NCBI GenBank assembly: GCA_025355485.1
Contig: JANXZP010000262.1
Location: 1-21,811 of the forward strand
DNA length: 21,811 bases
Source of the DNA: Pseudomonadota bacterium
Lineage (GTDB): Bacteria; Pseudomonadota; Gammaproteobacteria; Xanthomonadales; Xanthomonadaceae
Reading direction: 5' to 3'
Part shown: positions 7,014 through 14,474 of the stretch, in pieces
Layout of the letters: every line of letters starts with the position of its first letter
Position numbering within the stretch: the stretch's first letter is position 1
Notes under the pieces: model-generated
Seen by the model: only the letters and a program-made list of their open reading frames with translations
Database searches by the model: none
What the model was told of the DNA's origin: nothing
Translations under genes and position numbers: made by a program

Positions 7014-8015
7014 ATGGATGACATCCATCCCAACGTCGAGCAGATGGTGGTGAACTGCGTGGCCTATGCGGCCGACGGCCAGCGCCTGCCGGACATCAGT
7101 TTCGAGCAGATCAGCGACACCCTCGCGCGCGACGACGGCAGCTTCGTATGGATCGGCTTGTTCGAACCCGACGAAGCGCTGATGGAAAAGCTGCAGGAGG
7201 AATTCGGCCTGCACGACCTCGCGGTGGAAGATGCGCACAGCGCGCACCAACGGCCGAAGATCGAAATCTACGGCGACTCGCTGTTCGTCGTGCTCAAGAC
7301 CGCGCAGGCGGTGAAGGGCTGCGTGCAGTTCGGCGAAACCCACCTGTTCCTCGGCAAGCGCTACCTGGTGTCGATCCGCCACGGCGCGTCGTTGTCGTAT
7401 GCACCCGCGCGCGCGCGTTGCGAACGCAACCAGGAGATGATGGCGCTGGGGCCGAGCTATCCACTGTACGCGATGGTCGATTACATCGTCGACAACTACA
7501 TGCCGGTGATCAACGATTTCCAGGGCGAGCTGGACAAGCTCGAGAAAGACATCTTCGCCGAAGCCTACCGTCGCGAAACCATCGAGCAGCTCTACAACCT
7601 CAAGCAGGAACTGACCACGCTGCGGCTCGCGGTATCGCCGCTGCAGGACATCCTCAACCAGTTGCAGCGCTTCCACCCGAACCTGATCCACGAAGACGTG
7701 CGCGTGTATTTCCGCGACGTGTTCGACCATGTCGTGCGCGTCAACGAAGCCACCGACACCATGCGCGAAATGCTGACCGCGGCGATGGGCGTGAACCTCG
7801 CGTTGGTCACCGTCGCGCAGGGCGAGATCGTCAAGCGCCTGGCCGGCTGGGCCGGCCTGCTCGCGGTGCCCACGCTGATGGCGAGCTGGTACGGCATGAA
7901 TTTCCACAACATGCCCGAACTCAGCGGCCGCTACAGCTACGCGATCCTGATCGCGATCACGCTGGCCGTGTGCGCGGCGCTGTACGTATTCCTCAAGCGC
8001 GCGCGCTGGTTGTGA
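7014..8015 (+). CDS. corA: CorA-type magnesium/cobalt transport protein
   Basis: Pentameric inner-membrane channel for Mg2+ (also Co2+/Ni2+). The 333-aa length is normal. A large acidic cytoplasmic N-terminal domain is followed by a long stalk helix and two C-terminal membrane segments (about 277-297 and 310-328). The selectivity signature GMN is present at residues 294-296 (YGMNF), between the two segments as expected, and the protein ends with a short basic tail (LKRARWL). GGAG lies about ten bases before the ATG at 7014. It is 54 bases after the Lnb-like gene, on the same strand, and could share its transcript. Its neighbour corC is also a Mg/Co-related gene. A hairpin follows the stop directly. 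Confidence 0.95.
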   Translation: MDDIHPNVEQMVVNCVAYAADGQRLPDISFEQISDTLARDDGSFVWIGLFEPDEALMEKLQEEFGLHDLAVEDAHSAHQRPKIEIYGDSLFVVLKTAQAVKGCVQFGETHLFLGKRYLVSIRHGASLSYAPARARCERNQEMMALGPSYPLYAMVDYIVDNYMPVINDFQGELDKLEKDIFAEAYRRETIEQLYNLKQELTTLRLAVSPLQDILNQLQRFHPNLIHEDVRVYFRDVFDHVVRVNEATDTMREMLTAAMGVNLALVTVAQGEIVKRLAGWAGLLAVPTLMASWYGMNFHNMPELSGRYSYAILIAITLAVCAALYVFLKRARWL

Positions 8016-8022
8016 ATTGATC

Positions 8023-8042
8023 CCCTCTCCCATCGGAGAGGG
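8023..8042. terminator. Bidirectional hairpin between convergent genes
   Basis: CCCTCTCC (8023-8030) pairs perfectly with GGAGAGGG (8035-8042) around a CATC loop. It lies between the corA stop (8015) and the stop of the convergent S9 peptidase gene (8051), where a shared terminator is expected. There is no clear T-run on either side, so it may be a stabiliser, a Rho-assisted site or a member of a dispersed intergenic repeat family rather than a classical intrinsic terminator. Confidence 0.55.
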
Positions 8043-8050
8043 AACTCACG

Positions 8051-10132
8051 TCACTGCGCAGCCTGCGTGTGCGCCTTCAACCATGCATTCACGGTGTCGT
8101 GCCAGAGCACGCTGTCCTGTGGCTTGAGGATCCAGTGGTTCTCGTTCGGGAAGTAGAGGTACTTCGACTCGATCCCCTTGCGCTGTAGCGCAGTGAACGC
8201 GGCAATGCCCTGCTCGACCGGAATGCGCAGGTCGTTCTGGCTGTGCACGACGAGCATCGGCACTCTCCAGTCCTTCACGTGTTCGATCGGGCTGAAACGC
8301 TCGTAGCCTTCCTGATTCTCCCACGGCGTGCCGCCGAACTCGTGTTCGGTGAACCACAGCTCCTCGGTCGAGTAACCCATCATGCGGTTGTCGAACACGC
8401 CGTCGTGCGCGACCAGGCATTTCCATGGTTGCGACCAGTTTCCTGCGATCCAGTAGATCATGGTGCCGCCGTAACTCGCACCGAGCGCGCAGGCGTTGCC
8501 GCCGTCGAGGAACGGATATTTCTGCAATGCGGCTGCCCAGCCCTTCTGCAAATCCTCCAGCGGGCGATCGCCCCAGTGCTGCGAGATCGCATCGGTGAAC
8601 ACCTGGCCGTAGCCGGTCGAACCATGGAAATCGATCTCGACCACCGCGTAGCCTTGTCCTGCATACGTCTGCGGATTCCAGCGGTAGTGGAACTCGTTGG
8701 TCCACGAACCCTGCGGGCCGCCGTGGATCAGGAACGCGACCGGATATTTTTTGCCTTCCTGGTAATTCCACGGCTTGATGACAAAACCATGCACGGTTTC
8801 GCCGTTCCATCCCGCGAAGGAAAACTGCTCGTAGTCGCCGAACGCAACGTCCTTGAGCCTGTCTTCGTTGTTGTGGGTGACCTGGCGAACCGCGCTGCCG
8901 TCGGCGCGTGCGACAAAGAGTTGATCGGGCGACTTGAAATTCGCGCGGGTGAACGCGAGCGTATCGCCGGCCAGGTCGAATCCACCCAGCGTGCCGCCAC
9001 CGGCGATCTTCTTCGCCGCGCCGCTCGCGATGTCGATCGCGAACAGCGCGTGATCGCCCATGTCGTCCGACGTTGTGTAGATCGTCTTGCCGTCGGCCGA
9101 CAAGGTAATGCCGTCGGCGGAACGATCCCAGGCCGGATCGATCTCGCGCGTCGCGCCGGATTTCAGGTCCATCGCCATCAGCGCGAAACGGTCGGCTTCG
9201 AAAGCCGGATGCTTCATCGCGCGGTAGTACAGCGTCTTGCCGTCGGCGGAAAACACCGGCGCGGCATCCCAGGCCTTGTTCGCGGTCGTGAGATTCCGCG
9301 GCATCGACGTGCCATCGGCGGGCGCGATGAACACATCGAAATTCGTCGACCAAGGTTCGCTCGTGCCGGCGATGCGCGCATCGAACGCGAGCGTCTTGCC
9401 GTCGGGTGAGAAGTTGTATTCGCTCGCATCGCCGAACGGCTCGGACGGAACGTCGCCATCGATGCCGCGACTGACCAGCACCGGCGTCGCCGCCTTGCCA
9501 TCGGCATCCAGCGCGGCGGCGAACAACTGGCTGCGCCGGCCATCGGCCCACGCATCCCAGTGGCGGATGAACAGTTTGTCGAACAGCACGCCCTTGACCT
9601 TGCTGGCAGCGGTGACGTCCAGTTTCATCTTCGTGCAGGCAAGATCCTTGCAGTCGGCGAACACGTCCATGCTCAGCGCGAGCGACATGCCGTCCGGCGC
9701 GAGCTTGAAATTTCCCACGTCGAGCGGGTAATTGGTGACCTGTACCGCCGCGCCGCCGGCAATCGGTTGGCGCCAGACCTGGTCGCTGCCCGATTTCGAT
9801 GAGATGAAATACACGCTGCTTCCATCCGGCGAGAATGCGGGCGAATTGCCGGCCATGCCCTCGGCGAGCAGGCGCTTTGGCGGCGCAAGATCGCGCGTCG
9901 CCAGATTCCTGATCCACAATGAAGTCACGCCCCGGTTCGCTGCGTAGTCGGTCTGCCGCAGCGAGAACACGACCATCTTTCCATCGCGCGAGAGCGATGG
10001 CTCGGATACGCGTTCGAGATTGACCAGATCGCGTACCACGAACGGTCGCGCCGCCGGATTCTTGTCGGCTGCGAAGGAACACAGGGGCAGCGCCGTAAGC
10101 AACAGCAGCGGCAATGAACGGAGACGAAGCAT
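8051..10132 (-). CDS. Secreted S9-family (prolyl oligopeptidase-like) serine peptidase
   Basis: Exported serine peptidase (693 aa) of the S9 family, expected to release dipeptides or acyl-amino acids from peptides. The N-terminus from the ATG at 10132 is a signal peptide (MLRLRSLPLLLLTALPLCSF, then AAD). The first two thirds contain repeated PD40/WD40-like beta-propeller blades (repeats of SPDGKTLAF and SADGKTIYT type). The C-terminal alpha/beta-hydrolase domain has an intact triad: Ser553 in GASYGG, Asp634 in SQNDLRIP and His666 in NENHWIL. GAGGAA lies seven bases upstream of the chosen ATG. The gene is divergent from the POT transporter gene, sharing a 183-base intergenic region, and convergent with corA. 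Cellular location is probably periplasmic; substrate specificity cannot be read from the sequence. Confidence 0.94.
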   Translation of the reverse strand: MLRLRSLPLLLLTALPLCSFAADKNPAARPFVVRDLVNLERVSEPSLSRDGKMVVFSLRQTDYAANRGVTSLWIRNLATRDLAPPKRLLAEGMAGNSPAFSPDGSSVYFISSKSGSDQVWRQPIAGGAAVQVTNYPLDVGNFKLAPDGMSLALSMDVFADCKDLACTKMKLDVTAASKVKGVLFDKLFIRHWDAWADGRRSQLFAAALDADGKAATPVLVSRGIDGDVPSEPFGDASEYNFSPDGKTLAFDARIAGTSEPWSTNFDVFIAPADGTSMPRNLTTANKAWDAAPVFSADGKTLYYRAMKHPAFEADRFALMAMDLKSGATREIDPAWDRSADGITLSADGKTIYTTSDDMGDHALFAIDIASGAAKKIAGGGTLGGFDLAGDTLAFTRANFKSPDQLFVARADGSAVRQVTHNNEDRLKDVAFGDYEQFSFAGWNGETVHGFVIKPWNYQEGKKYPVAFLIHGGPQGSWTNEFHYRWNPQTYAGQGYAVVEIDFHGSTGYGQVFTDAISQHWGDRPLEDLQKGWAAALQKYPFLDGGNACALGASYGGTMIYWIAGNWSQPWKCLVAHDGVFDNRMMGYSTEELWFTEHEFGGTPWENQEGYERFSPIEHVKDWRVPMLVVHSQNDLRIPVEQGIAAFTALQRKGIESKYLYFPNENHWILKPQDSVLWHDTVNAWLKAHTQAAQ

Positions 10133-10176
10133 CGGTGGGTTCCTCGGCGACTGGCGTCGCGATGGCGAAAGAAGCC

Positions 10177-10182
10177 ATGGTA
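10177..10182 (-). promoter_or_regulatory. Possible -10 box (TACCAT) of the S9 peptidase gene
   Basis: Reading the minus strand, TACCAT lies about 45 bases before the ATG at 10132. No good -35 box stands 17 bases further up. It faces away from the TATACT box of the POT gene at 10264, so both would lie in the shared divergent control region. Weak evidence. Confidence 0.28.
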
Positions 10183-10263
10183 GGCGTGCGACAGCTTGCG
10201 TGGAAGCCCTGGAACCGGGCATCGGTCACGCTTCGGGCCACGCGGCGCATGCGATCGCGCCGC

Positions 10264-10269
10264 TATACT
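10264..10269 (+). promoter_or_regulatory. Possible -10 box (TATACT) of the POT transporter gene
   Basis: TATACT is a strong match to the -10 consensus in otherwise GC-rich DNA (CGCCGCTATACTCCGG). It lies 46 bases before the ATG at 10316. A -35 box is not evident at the expected distance, so the promoter may need an activator. Confidence 0.42.
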
Positions 10270-10315
10270 CCGGTCATGCGCGGCATCGCGCGCGCTCACC
10301 TGCGAGGAACCGTGC

Positions 10316-12286
10316 ATGTCCGCCAGCGCCATTGCGAACACCGACATCATCGATCACGACGACGATTTCCTCGGCCACCCGAAGGGCGTCTACGTCTGTT
10401 TCTTCACCGAGATGTGGGAGCGTTTCTCGTTCTACGGAATGAAGGCGCTGTTATTGCTGTATCTGACCCAGCACCACAGGTTCAACGATGCCGAAGGCCT
10501 GGATGTGCTCGGCGCCTACGGCGGCCTAGTGTATGCGCTGCCGGTGATCGGCGGCCTGCTGGCGGATCGTTTCCTGGGCCTGCGCAAGGCGGTCGTGTTC
10601 GGCGGCATCCTGCTGGTGCTGGGCCACTTCGGCATGGCGTTCGAGGGCACGCAGGCGACGATGGTGCATGGCGTCGCGGTACGCGACGCGGTCGCATTGC
10701 GCGTGCTGTATCTGTCGCTGGCGCTGATCATCATGGGCGTCGGATTCCTGAAGCCCAACGTCTCGACCATCGTCGGGAAACTCTATTCGCAGGACGACCC
10801 GCGCCGCGACTCGGGCTTCAGCCTGTTCTACGCAGGCATCAATGTCGGCGCGCTGTTTGCATCGCTGGTCTGCGGCTATCTCGGCCAGACCTATGGCTGG
10901 AAATACGGTTTTGGCGCGGCCGGCATCGGCATGCTGCTGGGTCTCGCGCAATTCCTCATCGGCCAGAAGTACCTCCGCGGTCACGCCGAACCGCCCGATC
11001 CCGATCGCCTGCGGCAGCGCGTACTCGGCGTGCCGCGCGAAACGCTGATCTATCTCGGCGCGGTGCTCGGCCTGTTGCCGGTGGCGTGGCTGATGTATTC
11101 GGTGACGGCGATCAAGGTCACGCCGTCGCTGGTGACGACCCTGCTGGTGCTCGCGCTGGGCGTCCTCGTCGCGATGACATGGAGCGCGTGGTACGCGTTC
11201 CGCAAGAACGGCGCGCAGGCTCCGCGCCTGGCAGCGATGTGGCCATCGATGCTGGCCGCACTCGCGCTGGGCATGGCGTTCGCATGGGCCGCCGACGCGC
11301 ATGGCGCGACCGATTACTTCAAGGCGAACACGACGCTGGCGCTGGTCGCGATGGCGGTGGTGTTCCTCGGCTTCGGCGTCTGGTACGTCGGTTTCATCGT
11401 GCGCAGGTGCAGCGGCGTCGAGGGACAGAAGATGAGCGCGGTGATGGCGATCATCTTCATGTGCCTGGTGTTCTTCGTGCTGTACGAACAAACCTACGGA
11501 TCGTGGGTGACCTTCACCGACCGGCTGCTGACCAAGGACATCGCACCCGCGCTGGTGATCCGCAGCGGCATGCCGTTGCCGTGGTCGATCATCTCGCTGC
11601 TGCTCGCGCCGCTGTCGTTCGTCATAGCGGCACGGATGTCCGATCGCGATCCGCGATCGGCGATGCCGAAACTGCTGTTCGTCGGCGCATTCGCGCTGAT
11701 GCTGGTGTTCTTCATCCGCGATTCGCTGGTATTGCCGCAGACCGCCGGCTCGCTGACCTATCTCGGCGCGATCTTCCTGGTGCTGCTCGCGCCGATCTTC
11801 ACCGGACTGTGGGGATGGCTGGATCGTTTCGGCGCCGATCCGTCGAAGCCGATCAAGAGCGCGCTGGGCCTGCTGTTCGCGGGCCTGTCGTTCATCCCGA
11901 TGGCATTGGCCGCGCAGCACGCCGGCGCGACCGGCGGCATGGCCAGCGTGTGGTGGCTGGTGCTGGCCTACTTCGTGCTGGAAATCGGCGAAATGTGCCT
12001 TGCGCCGGTCGGACTGTCGGCGGTCACGCAGTTGTCGATGCCGCGCGTGGTCAGCCTGATGATGGGCACCTGGTTCCTCGCGACCGCGTTCTCGGAAACC
12101 CTCGCCGCGCTGTTCGGCAAACTCGCGGCGATCGATATTCCCGACGGTGCCAAACTCAACGTGGTCGAGGCCGCCGCCAAATACGAACACCTGTTCTGGC
12201 TGATGATGTGGATCGGCCTGGGCTTCGCCGCCGCCGCATTCATCGCCGCGCCGGTGTTGCGGCGGATGATGCATGGCGTGAAGTGA
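10316..12286 (+). CDS. POT/PTR2-family proton-dependent di/tripeptide transporter
   Basis: Inner-membrane proton symporter (656 aa) for di- and tripeptides. The family hallmark ExxERFxYYG appears as EMWERFSFYGM (Glu32, Glu35, Arg36, Tyr40), and the PTR2 signature region reads SLFYAGINVGALFASLVCGYLGQ. Some fourteen hydrophobic segments span the length, with a longer central region than the ~500-aa E. coli Dtp proteins. I chose the ATG at 10316 because GAGGAA precedes it and the family N-terminus (acidic stretch, then HPKGVYVCFFTE) begins there; an in-frame extension upstream to 10196 has no family character. Divergent from one secreted S9 peptidase and convergent with two more, which suggests uptake of the peptides that those enzymes release. 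That functional link is inferred from position only. Confidence 0.94.
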   Translation: MSASAIANTDIIDHDDDFLGHPKGVYVCFFTEMWERFSFYGMKALLLLYLTQHHRFNDAEGLDVLGAYGGLVYALPVIGGLLADRFLGLRKAVVFGGILLVLGHFGMAFEGTQATMVHGVAVRDAVALRVLYLSLALIIMGVGFLKPNVSTIVGKLYSQDDPRRDSGFSLFYAGINVGALFASLVCGYLGQTYGWKYGFGAAGIGMLLGLAQFLIGQKYLRGHAEPPDPDRLRQRVLGVPRETLIYLGAVLGLLPVAWLMYSVTAIKVTPSLVTTLLVLALGVLVAMTWSAWYAFRKNGAQAPRLAAMWPSMLAALALGMAFAWAADAHGATDYFKANTTLALVAMAVVFLGFGVWYVGFIVRRCSGVEGQKMSAVMAIIFMCLVFFVLYEQTYGSWVTFTDRLLTKDIAPALVIRSGMPLPWSIISLLLAPLSFVIAARMSDRDPRSAMPKLLFVGAFALMLVFFIRDSLVLPQTAGSLTYLGAIFLVLLAPIFTGLWGWLDRFGADPSKPIKSALGLLFAGLSFIPMALAAQHAGATGGMASVWWLVLAYFVLEIGEMCLAPVGLSAVTQLSMPRVVSLMMGTWFLATAFSETLAALFGKLAAIDIPDGAKLNVVEAAAKYEHLFWLMMWIGLGFAAAAFIAAPVLRRMMHGVK

Positions 12287-12302
12287 GGACATATATGTCC
12301 TC
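12285..12302. repeat. 18-base perfect palindrome overlapping the POT gene stop codon
   Basis: GAGGACATATATGTCCTC is fully self-complementary. It starts at the second base of the TGA stop (12284-12286). It could form a hairpin in RNA or serve as a dimeric protein site; its location at the end of a gene, directly before a second larger hairpin, favours an RNA role. Confidence 0.6.
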
Positions 12303-12303
12303 G

Positions 12304-12346
12304 GCGATGGCCCGCTCGCGCAGAGCGCGAGCGGCTTTGCCATCGC
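12304..12346. terminator. Large compound hairpin between convergent genes, probable bidirectional terminator
   Basis: An inner stem of 10 pairs (CCGCTCGCGC 12312-12321 with GCGCGAGCGG 12325-12334, loop AGA) is extended by an outer stem of 8 pairs (GCGATGGC 12304-12311 with GCCATCGC 12339-12346). The only interruption is the bulge CTTT at 12335-12338. It lies between the POT stop (12286) and the stop of the convergent S9 gene (12433). No long T-run follows, so termination may depend on the stem strength or on Rho. Confidence 0.6.
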
Positions 12347-12432
12347 GTCCTTCCCTGCGCAGCGGGGATTTGGTGAGCTTGCGGTGAAAAAGGATCAGCG
12401 CACGCTAAGAGTCGCACCGATTCGGAGTTGCG

Positions 12433-14451
12433 TTAGTGCCCGCCGCTATTCGCCGCGCCTGCACCGATATTGCGATCCAGGAACGCCAGCATCCGCGTGT
12501 AGAAATCCAGCCGGTTCTCGGCGATGAAGAAACCGTGGCCTTCGTGGTCGTAGATCTTCGCGTCCACCGACTTGCCCGCCTTGAGCAGCGCATCGCGCAT
12601 CAGTTCGGTGTGTTTCGACGGCGCGATTTCGTCCTCGCGTCCGGCGACCAGCATCACCGGCACCGTGATGCGCTCGGCAAGATGGTTGGGCGAGATCGAC
12701 TCGAGGTTCTGATCGCCCAGTGTGTCCTTGAGGAAATTCTCACCCGACTTCGTGTCCTGGAGAACGCCGCTGTTATACATACTCGGCATGTCGTACACGC
12801 CGACATAGCCGATCGCGCAGCGGTACAGCGACGGCTCCTTCGCCACGCCCATCAACGCCGCATAGCCGCCGTAACTGGCGCCGTAGATGCAGACGCGGTG
12901 CGCGTCGGCGATGCCTTGCTGGATCGCCCAGCGCGTGGCGTCGGTGACGTCATCCTGCATCGCGCCACCCCACTGCTTGTGGCCGGCGACTGAGAACGCC
13001 CGCCCGTAATTGTTCGACCCGCGGAAGTTGACCTGAAGCACCGCGTAGCCGCGCGAAGCCAGCAGCTGGTTCTCCCAGTTGAATCCCCAGGTATCGAATA
13101 CATCGAATGGACCACCGTGGGGGTTCACCACCAGCGGCAGGTTCTTGCCGTCGCTGCCGGGTGGCACCGTGAGATAGCCATGCAATGCCATCCCGTCGCG
13201 CGCGGTCAACGTGATCGGGCGCACCGCGCCCATGCGATCCGGATCGAGCCAGTCGTAGCGACTGACAAGGTGCGCGGCTTTCTTGCTGTCCAGGTCGAGC
13301 AGATAGTAATCGCCCGGGCTGCGGTCGCTGTAGACATTCACCATCGCGATCTTGCCGTCGCTGGTGAAGTCATCGAGCCGCACTGTCTGGTCCTGGAAGC
13401 TCGTTTCAAGGCTGCGATATTCCTTGGCGAGCGTGCTGTTCTTGTCGAAGAACACGATCTTCGATTTGCCATCGATGTATTGCGCGCCGAGCACCTCGTT
13501 CGCAGGGCCACGGAGTATCCACGCCGGATCGACAACTGGATCGCGCAGTTGCATCGTCATCGTATGCGTCGTTGTGTCATACGCATAAATCCCGTCCGGA
13601 CCCTGCTCTTCCTCCTTGTCGAGATAGGCAGTGCGGCCATCCGCGGAGAAACCCAGCGGGATCAGGTTGCGCTTGCTGACGCTCTGGTCGTTGAGCAATT
13701 GCCAATCCGAATTCGCGTTGTCGCGGTAGTAGGTCTTCGACAGATTGTCGGCGCCGGACCCCATTGCGAACCGCACGACGCCCTGCAGGTCGGTCTTGAA
13801 AGTCGCGCGACGCACTGGCGCGATTGCGACGACTGCACGATGGCCTGTATAGACGTCCATCTCCTCGGCCCGGGTGAACAGCACCTCGCCCTGCATTGGA
13901 GATACCGAGATGATCGCCTTCTTCGCATTGCGCGGTTGGTCTTCCACCATGAACGCGGCGACTGCATCGCGCTCCTTGCCACCCTTGATATGGCTCGCGG
14001 TAGTGTCCTCGCCGGCGCGCTGGCCGATCAGAATCGCCTGCCCGCTGCCGTCCGCATTGGTCGCATACAACTCGCCGGTCGCCAGCGGTTGTTCGAGCAG
14101 GCCGGATTTCTCGCCGACGCTGATCAGCAGGCGTTCGTCGCTCACCCACCAGAAATCCTGCACCTGGGTCTTGCCGGCGAGGGTGAAATGGCCTGTCAGC
14201 TTGTTGGTCTTGCGATCGTTGATTGCGAGCACGGTCTTCTCGCCGAGCGCAACGCTGCGCGCGACGTACTTGCCGGTCGGCGAGAGCTTGATCGCATCGA
14301 AGCTGTCGTTGCGCAGGAAAGCCTGGATGGGGATCGGTTGCTGCGCGGCCGGTTGCTGCGCCGTTTCGTGTGGGGGGGCAGCCGGCTTCGGATCCGCACA
14401 GGCCGTACACACCAGCAAACCAGCGACGAACGCGTGAATGATGGTGCGCAT
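12433..14451 (-). CDS. S9-family prolyl oligopeptidase-like peptidase, second of a tandem pair
   Basis: Exported serine peptidase (672 aa). The N-terminus (MRTIIHAFVAGLLVCTACAD) is a signal sequence; it has a Cys near the cleavage site, but the lipobox is poor, so either lipidation or ordinary cleavage after ACA is possible. A Pro/Gln-rich linker (about 22-43) follows, then a beta-propeller-like region and an alpha/beta-hydrolase domain. The triad is intact: Ser526 in CIYGASYGGYAAL, Asp607 in AGREDEIAP and His639 in HEGHGFF. It is a close paralog of the gene directly upstream (23 bases between them); the catalytic domains share long stretches such as ASRGYAVLQVNFRGS and YRCAIGYVGVYDMP. Probably co-transcribed with that gene. 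The start is set by the signal peptide and a GGGGGA ten bases upstream. Confidence 0.94.
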   Translation of the reverse strand: MRTIIHAFVAGLLVCTACADPKPAAPPHETAQQPAAQQPIPIQAFLRNDSFDAIKLSPTGKYVARSVALGEKTVLAINDRKTNKLTGHFTLAGKTQVQDFWWVSDERLLISVGEKSGLLEQPLATGELYATNADGSGQAILIGQRAGEDTTASHIKGGKERDAVAAFMVEDQPRNAKKAIISVSPMQGEVLFTRAEEMDVYTGHRAVVAIAPVRRATFKTDLQGVVRFAMGSGADNLSKTYYRDNANSDWQLLNDQSVSKRNLIPLGFSADGRTAYLDKEEEQGPDGIYAYDTTTHTMTMQLRDPVVDPAWILRGPANEVLGAQYIDGKSKIVFFDKNSTLAKEYRSLETSFQDQTVRLDDFTSDGKIAMVNVYSDRSPGDYYLLDLDSKKAAHLVSRYDWLDPDRMGAVRPITLTARDGMALHGYLTVPPGSDGKNLPLVVNPHGGPFDVFDTWGFNWENQLLASRGYAVLQVNFRGSNNYGRAFSVAGHKQWGGAMQDDVTDATRWAIQQGIADAHRVCIYGASYGGYAALMGVAKEPSLYRCAIGYVGVYDMPSMYNSGVLQDTKSGENFLKDTLGDQNLESISPNHLAERITVPVMLVAGREDEIAPSKHTELMRDALLKAGKSVDAKIYDHEGHGFFIAENRLDFYTRMLAFLDRNIGAGAANSGGH

Positions 14452-14474
14452 GGCCTGGATTCCCCCGCTTGGAA

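Noticed and set aside
10526..12343. 605-codon minus-strand open frame opposite the POT gene
   Set aside because: Its translation is His/Gln/Arg-rich and matches nothing, while the plus strand encodes a clear POT transporter over the same bases.
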